Assembly: GCA_040223695.1 (NCBI GenBank)
Contig: JAVKFU010000018.1
Span: 186,001-250,000 of the forward strand
Length of the DNA: 64,000 nucleotides
Source: Deltaproteobacteria bacterium
Lineage (GTDB): Bacteria; Desulfobacterota_D; UBA1144; Nemesobacterales; UBA2774
Direction of reading: 5' to 3'
Below are positions 35,951 through 45,036 of the stretch, piece by piece (the first letter of the stretch is position 1; each line of letters starts with the position of its first letter). The position numbers and the translations under genes are program-made. Below the pieces are notes generated by a model. It was not told where the DNA came from and did no database searches. It saw nothing but the letters and a program-made list of their open reading frames with translations.

Positions 35951-36346
35951 TCACTCGATTCCCACATCTACCCCGTTTTTATAGACTGTAAATTCCTTGA
36001 TAAGGCCGTCCTCGTCAAGGATTTTATGGGGCCCGTCAAGCTTCCCCGCTTTATAATTACAGACGCTTTTCAGTTCGCCGCTTTCGTAGTATCCGTACGT
36101 CACGCCCTGTCTTACATCATTTACATACATCGAATTCTTCTCTAACTTCCCGTTTCCGTAATAGAGTTTGGTTTCTCCGTTCAAATGTCCGTCCCTGCAC
36201 ATCCATTCGGTCTTGATTTTTCCATCGGGGTAATAATCCTTGACTATGCCGTCCCGGTTTTGACTGCATACCGGGCTTTCCGGCTCCGCGCCCGCTGCTA
36301 CGGGCAGTAGAAATATGATCGCCATTAATGAAAGGTGAATAAGCAT
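35951..36346 (-). CDS. Secreted MORN-like (YwqK-type) repeat protein
   Basis: A 131-residue protein with an N-terminal signal peptide (FLLPVAAGAEP) and four or five degenerate ~20-residue repeats of the YwqK/MORN-variant type: DYYPDGKIKTEWMCRDGHLN, LYYGNGKLEKNS, GYYESGELKSVCNYKAGKLD. Such repeats form beta-hairpin stacks; several relatives are antitoxin or surface proteins, but function here is unknown. The ribosome binding site is GGAGGA. It lies immediately outside the right island boundary. Confidence 0.8.
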   Translation of the reverse strand: MLIHLSLMAIIFLLPVAAGAEPESPVCSQNRDGIVKDYYPDGKIKTEWMCRDGHLNGETKLYYGNGKLEKNSMYVNDVRQGVTYGYYESGELKSVCNYKAGKLDGPHKILDEDGLIKEFTVYKNGVDVGIE

Positions 36347-36441
36347 TTTTATATCCTCCGATCCGTTTGCCTTTGGAGTATTTAGATGCCGGTTTTCCGT
36401 TATGTTTTCAAGGTTGCCGCCCGCGGGGAGGGCGAGGCGGC

Positions 36442-36470
36442 TTGACTTTTTCTCCGCGAAATTGTTTAAT
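36442..36470 (+). promoter_or_regulatory. Candidate sigma-70 promoter for the RTX-repeat gene
   Basis: TTGACT (36442-36447), a 17-base spacer and TTTAAT (36465-36470), about 30 bases upstream of the ATG. The ribosome binding site AGGGAGGG (36491-36498) follows. Both elements are near consensus. Confidence 0.6.
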
Positions 36471-36500
36471 TGAAATTAAATATATTATTCAGGGAGGGTT

Positions 36501-36995
36501 ATGATGAAAATAACAATCGTGAGTGTCTTGGCCCTATTGGGTTTTATTCTGATCAGTGCTGATTTTTCTTTCGCTCAGGATGAGGCGAAACCTCAGGCTC
36601 CCCCGACATGCCAGGGTAAAGTGGCTAGTATCGTGGGTACGGATGGGGACGATACCTTAAACGGAACGTTCAGTTCGGACGTAATCGTTGGTATGGGAGG
36701 GGATGACACAATCAAGGGTCTTGACGGCAACGACGTTATTTGCGGCGGCGATGGCGACGATACGATTACGGGCGGCTCCGGCGAAGATATTATTTACGGC
36801 GACGCGGGCAATGACGACCTCCGAGGCGGGAGGGATAACGATGTCCTTTACGGAGGGGACGGCGATGACTACATCGAGGGCAATGACGGGGAAGACTTTC
36901 TTGACGGCGGGATCGGGTTGGATAACCTCGACGGCGGAAAGGATAACGATAAATGTATAAATTACGAGTCGCATAAGAGATGTAATATTGACTGA
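36501..36995 (+). CDS. Secreted RTX-type calcium-binding repeat protein
   Basis: A 164-residue exported protein. A signal peptide (SVLALLGFILISADFSFAQ) is followed from ~residue 50 by about ten Gly/Asp nonapeptide-type repeats (GGDGDDTITGG, YGDAGNDDLRGG, LDGGKDNDKC), which form a calcium-binding parallel beta-roll as in haemolysin-type RTX proteins. Two or three Cys residues (TCQG, VICGG, KCINYESHKRC) are unusual for RTX and could form disulfides. It lacks an enzymatic domain and is short; a secretion-adapted or matrix role is conceivable. The second ATG (36504) is an equally good start. Confidence 0.88.
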   Translation: MMKITIVSVLALLGFILISADFSFAQDEAKPQAPPTCQGKVASIVGTDGDDTLNGTFSSDVIVGMGGDDTIKGLDGNDVICGGDGDDTITGGSGEDIIYGDAGNDDLRGGRDNDVLYGGDGDDYIEGNDGEDFLDGGIGLDNLDGGKDNDKCINYESHKRCNID

Positions 36996-37104
36996 AAATA
37001 GAAGTTTTCTTTGAAAGATTTATGATTTTAACCTCTGTAGGGCCCGTGCGAGTGGTGAAAATAAAAATCGAGCTCTTGCTTATGTCAGGGTATGTTTTGA
37101 CTAA

Positions 37105-37941
37105 ATGAGTGCGCGGCTCTATATCGTTTCAACCCCGATCGGCAATCTCCAGGATATTACAGTACGGGCGCTCCGGGTGCTTAAGGAAGTAGATATAATT
37201 GCCTGTGAGGACACCAGGGTTACGAAGAAGCTCCTCTCGCGCTACGGAATTACCATACCCCTTGTCAGTTACCACGAGCACAATGAGAAAGAAAAAGCGA
37301 AGGATCTCCTATCTGTACTGAAGGAGGGAAGGAGTATAGCCCTCGTTTCAGACGCGGGCACGCCCGGGGTTTCCGACCCTGGTTACAGACTCGTCAAGCT
37401 TGCCTCGGAGCAAAATATAGAGGTGCTGACAGTTCCGGGCCCGTCTGCGGCAGTATCCGCTTTAAGCGTCTCGGGACTCCCCACGTCTAGTTTCGCCTTT
37501 TTCGGATTTCCGCCCAGAGCTAAAAAGGCGTTGACCGGTTTTCTGGAGCGGATAAAGAGCTACCCTGAAACCCTCATATTCTATGAATCCCCGAAAAGGG
37601 TTATAAAGACGTTGACGGTGATGTCGGAAGTGCTCGGAGACAGGGACGTTTCTCTGTCGAGGGAGTTAACCAAGCTGTATGAGGAGACCTTGAGGGGGAA
37701 GCTTTCTCGGATAATAGCCATCCTCGAAGAGCGCAATGCTGTCAAGGGCGAGATTGTAATTGTTGTTGAAGGTGTTTCAGGCAAAACGGACGAGGTAGAT
37801 ATTGACGCTATTGATAACTCCCTCGAATCATTTAAAAATCAGGGTACGAGCTTGAAGGATGCCGTAAGCCGGGTCTCAAAACAGTCCGGCTATTCCAAAA
37901 GCCGGACCTATAAAAGGGCGCTCGCGATTTGGGACAAATAG
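37105..37941 (+). CDS. rsmI: 16S rRNA 2'-O-ribose C1402 methyltransferase
   Basis: Tetrapyrrole-methylase-fold SAM enzyme that methylates the ribose of C1402 in 16S rRNA. It has 278 residues. Signatures: LYIVSTPIGNLQDITVRALR, CEDTRVTKKLLSRYGI, LVSDAGTPGVSDPGYRLV and PGPSAAVSALSVSGLPTSSF. A short C-terminal helical extension is present, as in most RsmI. It is a single gene; identification is secure. Confidence 0.96.
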   Translation: MSARLYIVSTPIGNLQDITVRALRVLKEVDIIACEDTRVTKKLLSRYGITIPLVSYHEHNEKEKAKDLLSVLKEGRSIALVSDAGTPGVSDPGYRLVKLASEQNIEVLTVPGPSAAVSALSVSGLPTSSFAFFGFPPRAKKALTGFLERIKSYPETLIFYESPKRVIKTLTVMSEVLGDRDVSLSRELTKLYEETLRGKLSRIIAILEERNAVKGEIVIVVEGVSGKTDEVDIDAIDNSLESFKNQGTSLKDAVSRVSKQSGYSKSRTYKRALAIWDK

Positions 37942-37970
37942 GGGCAAGTAAAGGAATGGTTTAATCTCAG

Positions 37971-38174
37971 TCAGTCCTCGGTAATTATTTTCTTTCGTTG
38001 CTCGTGCTTTTTAACTATTTTGTCCTTTTCAACCTCAGAGCCGACTGCCGCCTGTTTTTCCGCTTTAATTTTTTTCTCCGCCGCCTCACCCTGAATTTGC
38101 GCCTTGCATGATTCGCAGATTGAAGCTTCGGACGGCTTCCCGCATATCATGCAGACCCTTTTCTTCTCAGTCAT
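37971..38174 (-). CDS. Small zinc-ribbon protein
   Basis: A 67-residue protein with two CxxC knuckles (CMICG and CESCK) in the first 25 residues, followed by a highly charged helix (KIKAEKQ, KIVKKHEQRKK). The ribosome binding site GGAGA precedes the ATG. The charged tail suggests nucleic-acid or protein contact. Function is unknown. Confidence 0.7.
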   Translation of the reverse strand: MTEKKRVCMICGKPSEASICESCKAQIQGEAAEKKIKAEKQAAVGSEVEKDKIVKKHEQRKKIITED

Positions 38175-38235
38175 GGTTCGTATCTCCCTATCTACATATT
38201 ACCGTTTCAGATATGAAAATGGAACATCGATTATT

Positions 38236-39696
38236 TTATATCCCGGGTCTCTTCTCGTACCACTTCGCGTGCCGCTCATACGCGTGCGCCGCGTGCAGCA
38301 CAGACCCCTCTTCGAAAGCTTTACCGAGCACCTGAATACCTATGGGAAGCCCGTCTGATGAAAACCCGCAAGGGACTGATATTCCGGGCAGTCCGGCTAT
38401 ATTGCAGGGGATGGTTAACACATCCGATAAATACATCTTGACCGGGTCGTCCGTCTTGTCTCCGAACTTAAACGCTACCTCAGGCGTGGTCGGCGCGGCT
38501 ATGACATCCACTTTCTTAAAGGCCTCGTCGAAATCCCTTCTAATGAGCGTCCTCACCTTCTGCGCCTTCACATAATATGCGTCGTAATACCCCGCGGAAA
38601 GGGCATAAGTGCCGAGCATTATTCTCCTTTTTACCTCGCTCCCGAACCCTTCGGCCCGTGTTTTTAAATACATCTCCCTGAGTGACCCGGCTTCCTCGGC
38701 GCGGAATCCGTACCTCACGCCGTCGTACCTGGCCAGATTGGAGCTCGCCTCGGACGGGGCGATTATATAGTACGTGAGGACCGCGTACTCCGTATGGGGA
38801 AGGGATATTTCAATTACCTCTCCCCCCAGGTCTTCGAGTAGCGCTATGGCCTTCCTGGCCGCCTCCTCTACTTCCCCGTCCATTCCCTCTATGAAATATT
38901 CCCCGGGCACGCCGATTTTCATCCCCTTTATGTCGTCCCTGAGGCTGATGGTGTAATCCGGCGCCGGGATATTTACGCATGTGGAGTCTTTGACATCGTG
39001 GCCCGATATCGCGTTAAGGATTATAGCCGTGTCCCGGACGGTTTTCGTAAGGGGGCCCGCCTGATCGAGCGACGAGGCGAATGCGATCATGCCGAACCTG
39101 CTCACCCGCCCGTACGTCGGCTTCATGCCGACCACACCGCAGAAAGACGCCGGCTGGCGTATTGAGCCCCCCGTGTCGGTCCCTACCGACCCGAGACACA
39201 GGGAGGCCGCTGCCGCGGCAGCGGAGCCGCCGCTCGAGCCCCCGGGAACCCTTCCCGTATCCCATGGATTGTTCGTTCGTCCGTAATAAGAGGTTTCGGT
39301 GGAAGAACCCATGGCGAATTCGTCCATATTGTTTTTCCCGACAATTACCGCCCCTGCGTCGAGCAGCTTCCCCGTCACTGTGGCGTCGTACGGGGAGAAA
39401 AAGTTCTCAAGCATCTTCGACCCGCATGTTGACGGGGCGCCTTTCATGACGAATATGTCCTTGAGTCCGAGCGGGATACCGTGGAGCGGGCCGCGGTAAC
39501 TGCCCGAGGAAATCTCCTTCTCGGCTGCTTTCGCGGACTCGAGCGCTTTGTCGGCCAGTACGGTTATGTATGAATTGAGCTTTTGATCGACCGCGCCGAT
39601 TCTTTCAAGTATGGATCCCGTAAGCTCGACAGGGGAAATTTCCTTTGATTCTATCAGCCTGGACGCTTCTGAGATTGTCAAAAAAGGCAGTTCCAT
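38236..39696 (-). CDS. gatA: Asp/Glu-tRNA(Asn/Gln) amidotransferase subunit A
   Basis: Amidase-family subunit of the GatCAB complex, which releases ammonia from glutamine and transfers it to mischarged Asp-tRNA(Asn) or Glu-tRNA(Gln). It has 486 residues. The Ser-cisSer-Lys triad is visible: Lys in [11 protein letters not shown], cis-Ser in [13 protein letters not shown] and Ser in [16 protein letters not shown]. The ribosome binding site is AAGGAG. gatC lies 12 bases upstream; gatB is separate, at 49.3 kb. Confidence 0.97.
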   Translation of the reverse strand: MELPFLTISEASRLIESKEISPVELTGSILERIGAVDQKLNSYITVLADKALESAKAAEKEISSGSYRGPLHGIPLGLKDIFVMKGAPSTCGSKMLENFFSPYDATVTGKLLDAGAVIVGKNNMDEFAMGSSTETSYYGRTNNPWDTGRVPGGSSGGSAAAAAASLCLGSVGTDTGGSIRQPASFCGVVGMKPTYGRVSRFGMIAFASSLDQAGPLTKTVRDTAIILNAISGHDVKDSTCVNIPAPDYTISLRDDIKGMKIGVPGEYFIEGMDGEVEEAARKAIALLEDLGGEVIEISLPHTEYAVLTYYIIAPSEASSNLARYDGVRYGFRAEEAGSLREMYLKTRAEGFGSEVKRRIMLGTYALSAGYYDAYYVKAQKVRTLIRRDFDEAFKKVDVIAAPTTPEVAFKFGDKTDDPVKMYLSDVLTIPCNIAGLPGISVPCGFSSDGLPIGIQVLGKAFEEGSVLHAAHAYERHAKWYEKRPGI

Positions 39697-39708
39697 ATGT
39701 AATTCTCC

Positions 39709-39999
39709 TTAGTCCTCAATGACCTGCGGGACGACAAAGAAACCGTCCACTCCCTCGGGCGCGTTTTGAAGCGCCTCACCCGGCGTGAGCCAGTCCTGAA
39801 CCTCGTCCTCTCTAAGGGGAGTGGCTACGTCGAGCACGTGCGAAGTGGGCTCTACCCCGTCTGTATCCAGTTTGTTCAGATTTTCAATATAACTAAGGAT
39901 GTTTCCGAGCTGCTCCGTGAATTTCTCAAGCTCTTCCTCCCCGAATTCCAGCCTCGCAAGCTCGGCGACCTTTAAAACGTCCTCTTTCGATATTTTCAT
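39709..39999 (-). CDS. gatC: Asp/Glu-tRNA(Asn/Gln) amidotransferase subunit C
   Basis: Small GatCAB subunit that stabilises GatA and GatB. The ATG at 39999 gives 96 residues, and AGGAG lies 7 bases upstream; the frame is open to a TTG two codons earlier (40005). Landmarks: EDVLKVAELARLEFGEEEL, LSYIENLNKLDTDGVEPTSH and the C-terminal FFVVPQVIED. It is cotranscribed with gatA. Confidence 0.95.
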   Translation of the reverse strand: MKISKEDVLKVAELARLEFGEEELEKFTEQLGNILSYIENLNKLDTDGVEPTSHVLDVATPLREDEVQDWLTPGEALQNAPEGVDGFFVVPQVIED

Positions 40000-40050
40000 A
40001 GTCAACTCCTGTTTTCAGCTGCACTATCAAATTCTAAATTATAGGCTTTT

Positions 40051-41013
40051 TTACCGGGCGCGTAAGTTCGAGCAAAGCTCCTCCGCGAAGTCTATGACCT
40101 CGGCCTCGAGCTTAACCCCGTTAAGCCTGTTTATTTCCTGTACCCCGGTTGGGCTGGTCGTATTTATCTCCGTTATATAGCCGCCGATGACATCGATGCC
40201 GACGAAGTAAAGCCCGTCCTCCCTGAGTTTGGGCCCGAGAGCCTCGCATATCTCGATGTCCCTTTCGGTAAGGTCGGATTTCGCGGCGCTTCCGCCGGAA
40301 TGGAAATTACACCTGAATTCGCCTCCCCCTTTGGGCACTCTGAGCACAGCCCCGAGAGGCTCGCCGTTTAGGAGTATAATCCTCTTGTCCCCCTCGCTTA
40401 CCTTCTCTATGAATTTCTGCGCGAGTACGTAGCGTTTTCCGAAATCCGTGACGGTTTCCAGTATCACGTTAGCGTTTCTGTCTCCTTCCCGGACGTAGAA
40501 AACGCCTTCCCCTCCGTGGCCGTCGAGCGGTTTTACCACAATCTCCCCCCCGACCTCGGCCAGGAAAGTGCTCAGCTGCGTAAGGTCTTTTGTGACCAGG
40601 GATTCGGGTATCCATTCGGGAAAGTAAAGGGTATATAGCTTCTCGTTTGACTCTCTTATGCCCCGGGGCTCGTTTATTACCTTGGTTTTTTTCTCGTCAA
40701 TGAGACTCAGTATGTAAGTGGCGTATATATAATCCTGATTGAAAGGGGGGTCTTTCCTCATCCATACGGCATCGAAGCTTTCCATCTCTACCGTCCCGGT
40801 TGCGCCGAGTTTGTAATAATTCTGCCCCCTCTTGAGTGTGAGCTCCGTTGCGTTACCGAATGCCCTGGCGTTCTTCACGAATATGTCCTTGAGCTCGAGG
40901 TACCATACTTCGTGACCCCTTGCCTGAGCTTCGAGCATCAGCACGAATGTTGTGTCTTTCTCTGTATTGATCGTCCCAACGGGGTCCATGACAAACGCCA
41001 TTCTGAGCTTCAT
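40051..41013 (-). CDS. gshB: Glutathione synthetase
   Basis: ATP-grasp ligase that joins gamma-glutamylcysteine and glycine. It has 320 residues, the normal bacterial length. Seen: N-terminal AFVMDPVGTINTEKDTTFVL, the substrate segment VWMRKDPPFNQDYIYATYIL, PRGIRESNEKLYTLYFPEW, the ATP-grasp VVKPLDGHGGEGVF and YITEINTTSPTG at the metal site. The ribosome binding site is GAGGAA. No gshA is nearby. Confidence 0.95.
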   Translation of the reverse strand: MKLRMAFVMDPVGTINTEKDTTFVLMLEAQARGHEVWYLELKDIFVKNARAFGNATELTLKRGQNYYKLGATGTVEMESFDAVWMRKDPPFNQDYIYATYILSLIDEKKTKVINEPRGIRESNEKLYTLYFPEWIPESLVTKDLTQLSTFLAEVGGEIVVKPLDGHGGEGVFYVREGDRNANVILETVTDFGKRYVLAQKFIEKVSEGDKRIILLNGEPLGAVLRVPKGGGEFRCNFHSGGSAAKSDLTERDIEICEALGPKLREDGLYFVGIDVIGGYITEINTTSPTGVQEINRLNGVKLEAEVIDFAEELCSNLRAR

Positions 41014-41188
41014 ATCTTGTTCCTCGCCTGTGGCCGCGGATGCCGTTGATTCTACCGAATTTTACACGCTTGGACAAATAAACCGCTAACTATGGCCGGG
41101 CTTGAGGGGAGCTTCTGTTTGGCCGCGGGCTTGAGGTATACTTCTTATACTAAAGACTAGGGGCGGCGAAATACCGTTTTTATTAAAA

Positions 41189-41440
41189 ATGGAAAATGTA
41201 AAACCCACCAGAGAAGAAATTACGGAAGAGAACAGGAAGATCAAGATGCTCAGGTTTATGGCGGATTTCACCATATCCCTCATGTATCAGACGGCAATGA
41301 CAAGGGAGGAAGCGCTTGAGCACGTGGTGAAAGTAAGAAATTTCGCGCTCAGGCTCTTTCCGGGAAAGGAGCTTGCCTTTGAGTTGATTTACGCTCCGAG
41401 ATTCAAAAGGGTCATCAGGGAGATATATGGATTCCATTGA
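41189..41440 (+). CDS. Small hypothetical protein upstream of nfi
   Basis: An 83-residue, largely helical, soluble protein (ITEENRKIKMLRFMADFTIS; AMTREEALEHVVKVRNFALR). It overlaps the endonuclease V start by 14 bases in the same direction, suggesting coupling. No Shine-Dalgarno sequence is evident upstream of its ATG. No family is recognised. Confidence 0.65.
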   Translation: MENVKPTREEITEENRKIKMLRFMADFTISLMYQTAMTREEALEHVVKVRNFALRLFPGKELAFELIYAPRFKRVIREIYGFH

Positions 41441-42155
41441 TTTAAGCAGAATCGAACGGCTTTACGGCGGTGATCCGCCGTCTGTTAAAGAAGCGTTTGA
41501 AATTCAGAGGGAATTGAGCAAAAGAGTAATAAATTCTCCGGTCCTGGGGAAACCGCGGACCATAGCAGGAGCCGATTTAGCCGTACTCACGGAGGAGAAC
41601 AAGCTCCTCTGCGGAATAATATTATTCTCGTATCCGGATATGGTGGAGATCGAACGCGTATTTTCCGAAGTTGAGAATAATTTCCCTTATATCCCCGGTT
41701 TGCTCGCATTCAGAGAAGGACCGGCCATCATCCGGACATACCGAAAGCTCCGGAATAAGCCCGATCTTCTCATGATAGACGGTCAGGGCATAGCGCACCC
41801 GCGCGGTTTCGGTATAGCGTGCCACGTAGGTGTTCTGCTTGATACGCCTGCGCTCGGAGTCGCCAAAAAGAGGCTCTACGGGACGTTTGAGGAGCCGGGG
41901 GGGGATAAGGGCTCGTGGTCGCCCCTTTTATCAAAAAAGGGGGGATGCATAGGCGCTGTTTTAAGGACCAGGGACGGGATAAAGCCCGTATTCGTATCCG
42001 TGGGGCATAAAATAGATACGGACTCGGCGCGGGATATTGCGCTTGCTTGCGCACGGGGGTACAGGCTTCCCGAGCCCACCAGACAGGCGGATAAATTCGT
42101 GGCCGAGCTTAAAAAGGGGAGGAGTCAGCCGTGCCTGACAGGTTTTCCTGGGTGA
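41427..42155 (+). CDS. nfi: Endonuclease V
   Basis: Deoxyinosine 3' endonuclease that initiates repair of deaminated bases. It has 242 residues. The metal-binding core is present: AGADLAV (first Asp), LLMIDGQGIAHPRGFGIACH (catalytic Asp and His), GVLLDTPALGVAKKRL, and the later SVGHKIDTDSA with His-Asp. The ribosome binding site is AGGGAG. It is part of a compact plus-strand triplet: the upstream small gene and the downstream phosphatase gene both overlap it. Confidence 0.95.
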   Translation: MDSIDLSRIERLYGGDPPSVKEAFEIQRELSKRVINSPVLGKPRTIAGADLAVLTEENKLLCGIILFSYPDMVEIERVFSEVENNFPYIPGLLAFREGPAIIRTYRKLRNKPDLLMIDGQGIAHPRGFGIACHVGVLLDTPALGVAKKRLYGTFEEPGGDKGSWSPLLSKKGGCIGAVLRTRDGIKPVFVSVGHKIDTDSARDIALACARGYRLPEPTRQADKFVAELKKGRSQPCLTGFPG

Positions 42156-42610
42156 TAGAGGACAAGATTGCCGGTATGGAAAGGCCCGGCTTGTTTTACG
42201 ATCTCGAAGAAGACCTTGATTATCTGTGGGCCATGGGAATCGAGACAATAGTAAACCTTGAGGAAGAGGAGCATTTCAGGGATTACAGCGGGTTTACCGT
42301 AAAGCACATCCCTGTGGACGATTTCGGAGCGCCCCAGCTTCGTGATTTTGAGGAATTCGTCGAGTTCACCGAGTCCGAGGTTAAAAATAACAGACGGATT
42401 GCCGTACATTGCTACGCCGGAATGGGTCGTACGAATCTGATGATAGCCTGTTTCCTGATTCATTATTTAAAAATCGGCCCCCTGACCGCGCTTGAGACCG
42501 TAAAGCTGAAAAGGCCTTTTTATCTGGTGACGCCGGGCCAGGAGCTGGCTTTGATGGAGTATTTCAAACATGTAAAGAACAGACTGGCTATCCCGGAATA
42601 CGGCAGATAG
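42131..42610 (+). CDS. Dual-specificity-type protein phosphatase
   Basis: A 159-residue Cys-based phosphatase. The P-loop is VHCYAGMGRTNLM, a perfect HC-x5-R-T, with the general-acid Asp likely in PVDDFGAPQLRDF. It starts at GTG 42131, inside the end of nfi, with GGGGAGGAG upstream. Bacterial relatives act on phosphotyrosine, lipids or nucleotides; the substrate here is not deducible. The overlap with nfi is an unusual pairing. Confidence 0.88.
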   Translation: MPDRFSWVIEDKIAGMERPGLFYDLEEDLDYLWAMGIETIVNLEEEEHFRDYSGFTVKHIPVDDFGAPQLRDFEEFVEFTESEVKNNRRIAVHCYAGMGRTNLMIACFLIHYLKIGPLTALETVKLKRPFYLVTPGQELALMEYFKHVKNRLAIPEYGR

Positions 42611-42719
42611 TCGAGCGCTTTATTAGTATTTTCAGATTTTATTTTTTGGTAAAAATATCCCTTTTCTGGTAGATTATTACATTCGGAAGTTCTAATGTGG
42701 CTCAGAAGCTGGAGAAGCT

Positions 42720-44849
42720 ATGGCATATTCAAAAGAACTACTCGATCAACTGAATTACGGAAAGGGCCAAACCCTCTTTGGTGACACTCCGCTCGCGATA
42801 CTGAAAGCGTTTCTTCAGTCCAGGGTAAGTTATCTGGGAGGCTATCCCGGCTCTCCGACCGCAGGTTTGATAGACGCGATTTCAGATTCATACGAGGCCG
42901 TGCTTAAAGATAAGGGAATTTATTTCGACTGCTCGGGGAACGAAGCGTCGGCGGCGTCTCTTCTATCCGCTTCTATAAGCTATCCCATACGCGGATCGGT
43001 GAACTGGAAGATCGTCGGTACGAATGTGGCTTCAGACGCCCTCTCCCATATATCGTCGTCCGGGGTCACGGGCGGCGCTATGATAATCGTAGGGGAAGAT
43101 TATGGCTGCGACAGCACCTGCGTCGCCGAACGCGCTCTTCCGTTCGCGCTTAAGTCAACGATGGCAGTGATAGACCCGAGGGGGGACCTCGAGCATGTGG
43201 CGAATATGGTAGAGGCGGGATTCGAGCTCTCCGAGTATTCCAATATGCCCGTTATGTTTCTTCTCTCCACGCGAGTAGCCCATATAAGAAACAAGATGAG
43301 GTGCAAGGACAACGATGACCCGGTGATAAGCATGAATAACCGCCTTGATGACTTGATGACCGATCTCGAGAAGATTCCCCTTCCCCCATATACGTTCGAC
43401 CATGAAAAGAAGAAGTACCATGAGAGGATTCCCGCGGCCAGGAGATTTATTCTCGAGAGAAAGCTTAACGAGTTCTTCGAGGGCAACGACAGCGATATAG
43501 GAATCATCACGCACGGAATGATATTCAACTCCCTGATGAGGTGCCTCTACAATCTGGGCGAGGCGAACCTCCACGGGGAATCGAGAATACCGATTCTCAA
43601 TTTAAATGTAACGAACCCGCTCGTGCCTGAAGAGATAATATTATTCCTGCGGGACAAAAAAGCGGTGCTCATAGTGGAGGAGGGAATGCCCAATCTTCTC
43701 GAAGAGCAGATAAGGTCCATCGCCCAGAGGTCCAAGCTGGGTCTCGATATATTCGGCAAGGATATTCTCCCTCAGGCGGGCGAGTACACGCCGGATCATA
43801 TAGCCAAGGGCGTCGGGAATTTTTTACTTAAGAACACGCGCTCGAATTACGAAAAAGAGAGAATAAAGGAAAGAAGCGAATTTACCGAAAAACATAAAGA
43901 GAAAGCGGCTAGCTTTTTGAAACAGCCCGTTGCGAAGAGGAACCCGGTTTTTTGCACCGGCTGTCCCGAAAGGCCTATTTTTACAGCCATTAAGATACTC
44001 GAGGAGGATTACGGCAAATCCTACTACGCGTCCGACATAGGCTGCTACTCCATGAGCGGACTCCCGCCGTTTGATCTCAGCAATTCTATCACCGGAATGG
44101 GAATCGGGCTCGCTTCCGCGGGCGCCCTCTCCCGTATGGCGAACAAGAGGTTTATTTCCTTCATGGGAGACGGCACGTTCTGGCACAGCGGGCTCACAAC
44201 CAGTATAGCCAACGCTGTTTATAACAATCAGAACGCGATTCTGATTATACTCGAGAATTTCTGGACATCGATGACAGGACACCATGAAAACCCGGCCTCG
44301 GGGAAGAATATGAGGCAGGAAGGTGTGGGCATGGACATCGAGAAAGCCCTGAGGGGCGCGGGCGTCAGATGGATAAAGACGGTGAATCCCTACGACCTGA
44401 CGGAGTCCCTCGATGTGCTTACCGAGGCGTATGAGGAAGAGGAGGGGCTTAAAGTCATAATTTCAAGGGGCGAGTGCCAGCTTGAAAAGACCAGAAGAGA
44501 AAAGGTGGTTTTGAAAAAGAATATTAAAAAAGGCAAACGCATGGTGCAGAAGAAACTCGGCGTCGACCCTGAAGTCTGCACCGGGGATCATTCCTGTATG
44601 AGGTATAACGGATGCCCTTCGCTTACGCTTAAAGACAGCCCAACGATACTCAGAGACGACCCCGTGGCTCACATTGAGCATTCCTGTGTGGGGTGCGGTC
44701 TTTGCGGTGAGATTGCGCATGCCGCCGTGCTTTGTCCCTCGTTCTACAAAGTCGAAATAATAGATAACCCGTCTATTTTCGACAGACTGGGAGCAAGGAT
44801 AAACCGCTCTTTGCTTCATATGATTTCGCGTAACGGCTGGCCCGGTTGA
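42720..44849 (+). CDS. iorA: Indolepyruvate:ferredoxin oxidoreductase, alpha subunit (IorA-like)
   Basis: TPP- and [4Fe-4S]-dependent 2-oxoacid oxidoreductase that decarboxylates aryl-pyruvates to aryl-acetyl-CoA, reducing ferredoxin. It has 709 residues. The N-terminal pyrimidine-binding domain contains GGYPGSPTAGLIDAI. The middle CxxC is FCTGCPERPIF. The TPP site is MGDGTFWHSGLTTSIANA, ending in NNQNAILIILEN. The C-terminal ferredoxin-like domain has Cys clusters VCTGDHSCMRYNGC and SCVGCGLCGE. GGAG precedes the ATG. The partner beta subunit follows after a 187-base gap. Confidence 0.9.
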   Translation: MAYSKELLDQLNYGKGQTLFGDTPLAILKAFLQSRVSYLGGYPGSPTAGLIDAISDSYEAVLKDKGIYFDCSGNEASAASLLSASISYPIRGSVNWKIVGTNVASDALSHISSSGVTGGAMIIVGEDYGCDSTCVAERALPFALKSTMAVIDPRGDLEHVANMVEAGFELSEYSNMPVMFLLSTRVAHIRNKMRCKDNDDPVISMNNRLDDLMTDLEKIPLPPYTFDHEKKKYHERIPAARRFILERKLNEFFEGNDSDIGIITHGMIFNSLMRCLYNLGEANLHGESRIPILNLNVTNPLVPEEIILFLRDKKAVLIVEEGMPNLLEEQIRSIAQRSKLGLDIFGKDILPQAGEYTPDHIAKGVGNFLLKNTRSNYEKERIKERSEFTEKHKEKAASFLKQPVAKRNPVFCTGCPERPIFTAIKILEEDYGKSYYASDIGCYSMSGLPPFDLSNSITGMGIGLASAGALSRMANKRFISFMGDGTFWHSGLTTSIANAVYNNQNAILIILENFWTSMTGHHENPASGKNMRQEGVGMDIEKALRGAGVRWIKTVNPYDLTESLDVLTEAYEEEEGLKVIISRGECQLEKTRREKVVLKKNIKKGKRMVQKKLGVDPEVCTGDHSCMRYNGCPSLTLKDSPTILRDDPVAHIEHSCVGCGLCGEIAHAAVLCPSFYKVEIIDNPSIFDRLGARINRSLLHMISRNGWPG

Positions 44850-45036
44850 ACGTTTTTTCGCTGTGGTCCAGATGCTAAACGGGCTGCCCGTTTCATAAGG
44901 AGGCTGATTATAAACCGGCTTGTTATATTACCTTCCGCACTCTCTTTAATATGAGTAAATCCTGTTCGGCGGGTTCCTTTCCAAAGTGGCTTGATTTATA
45001 GTACTATGTCTTGGATAAAGGGTTGTAAAAACTGAT

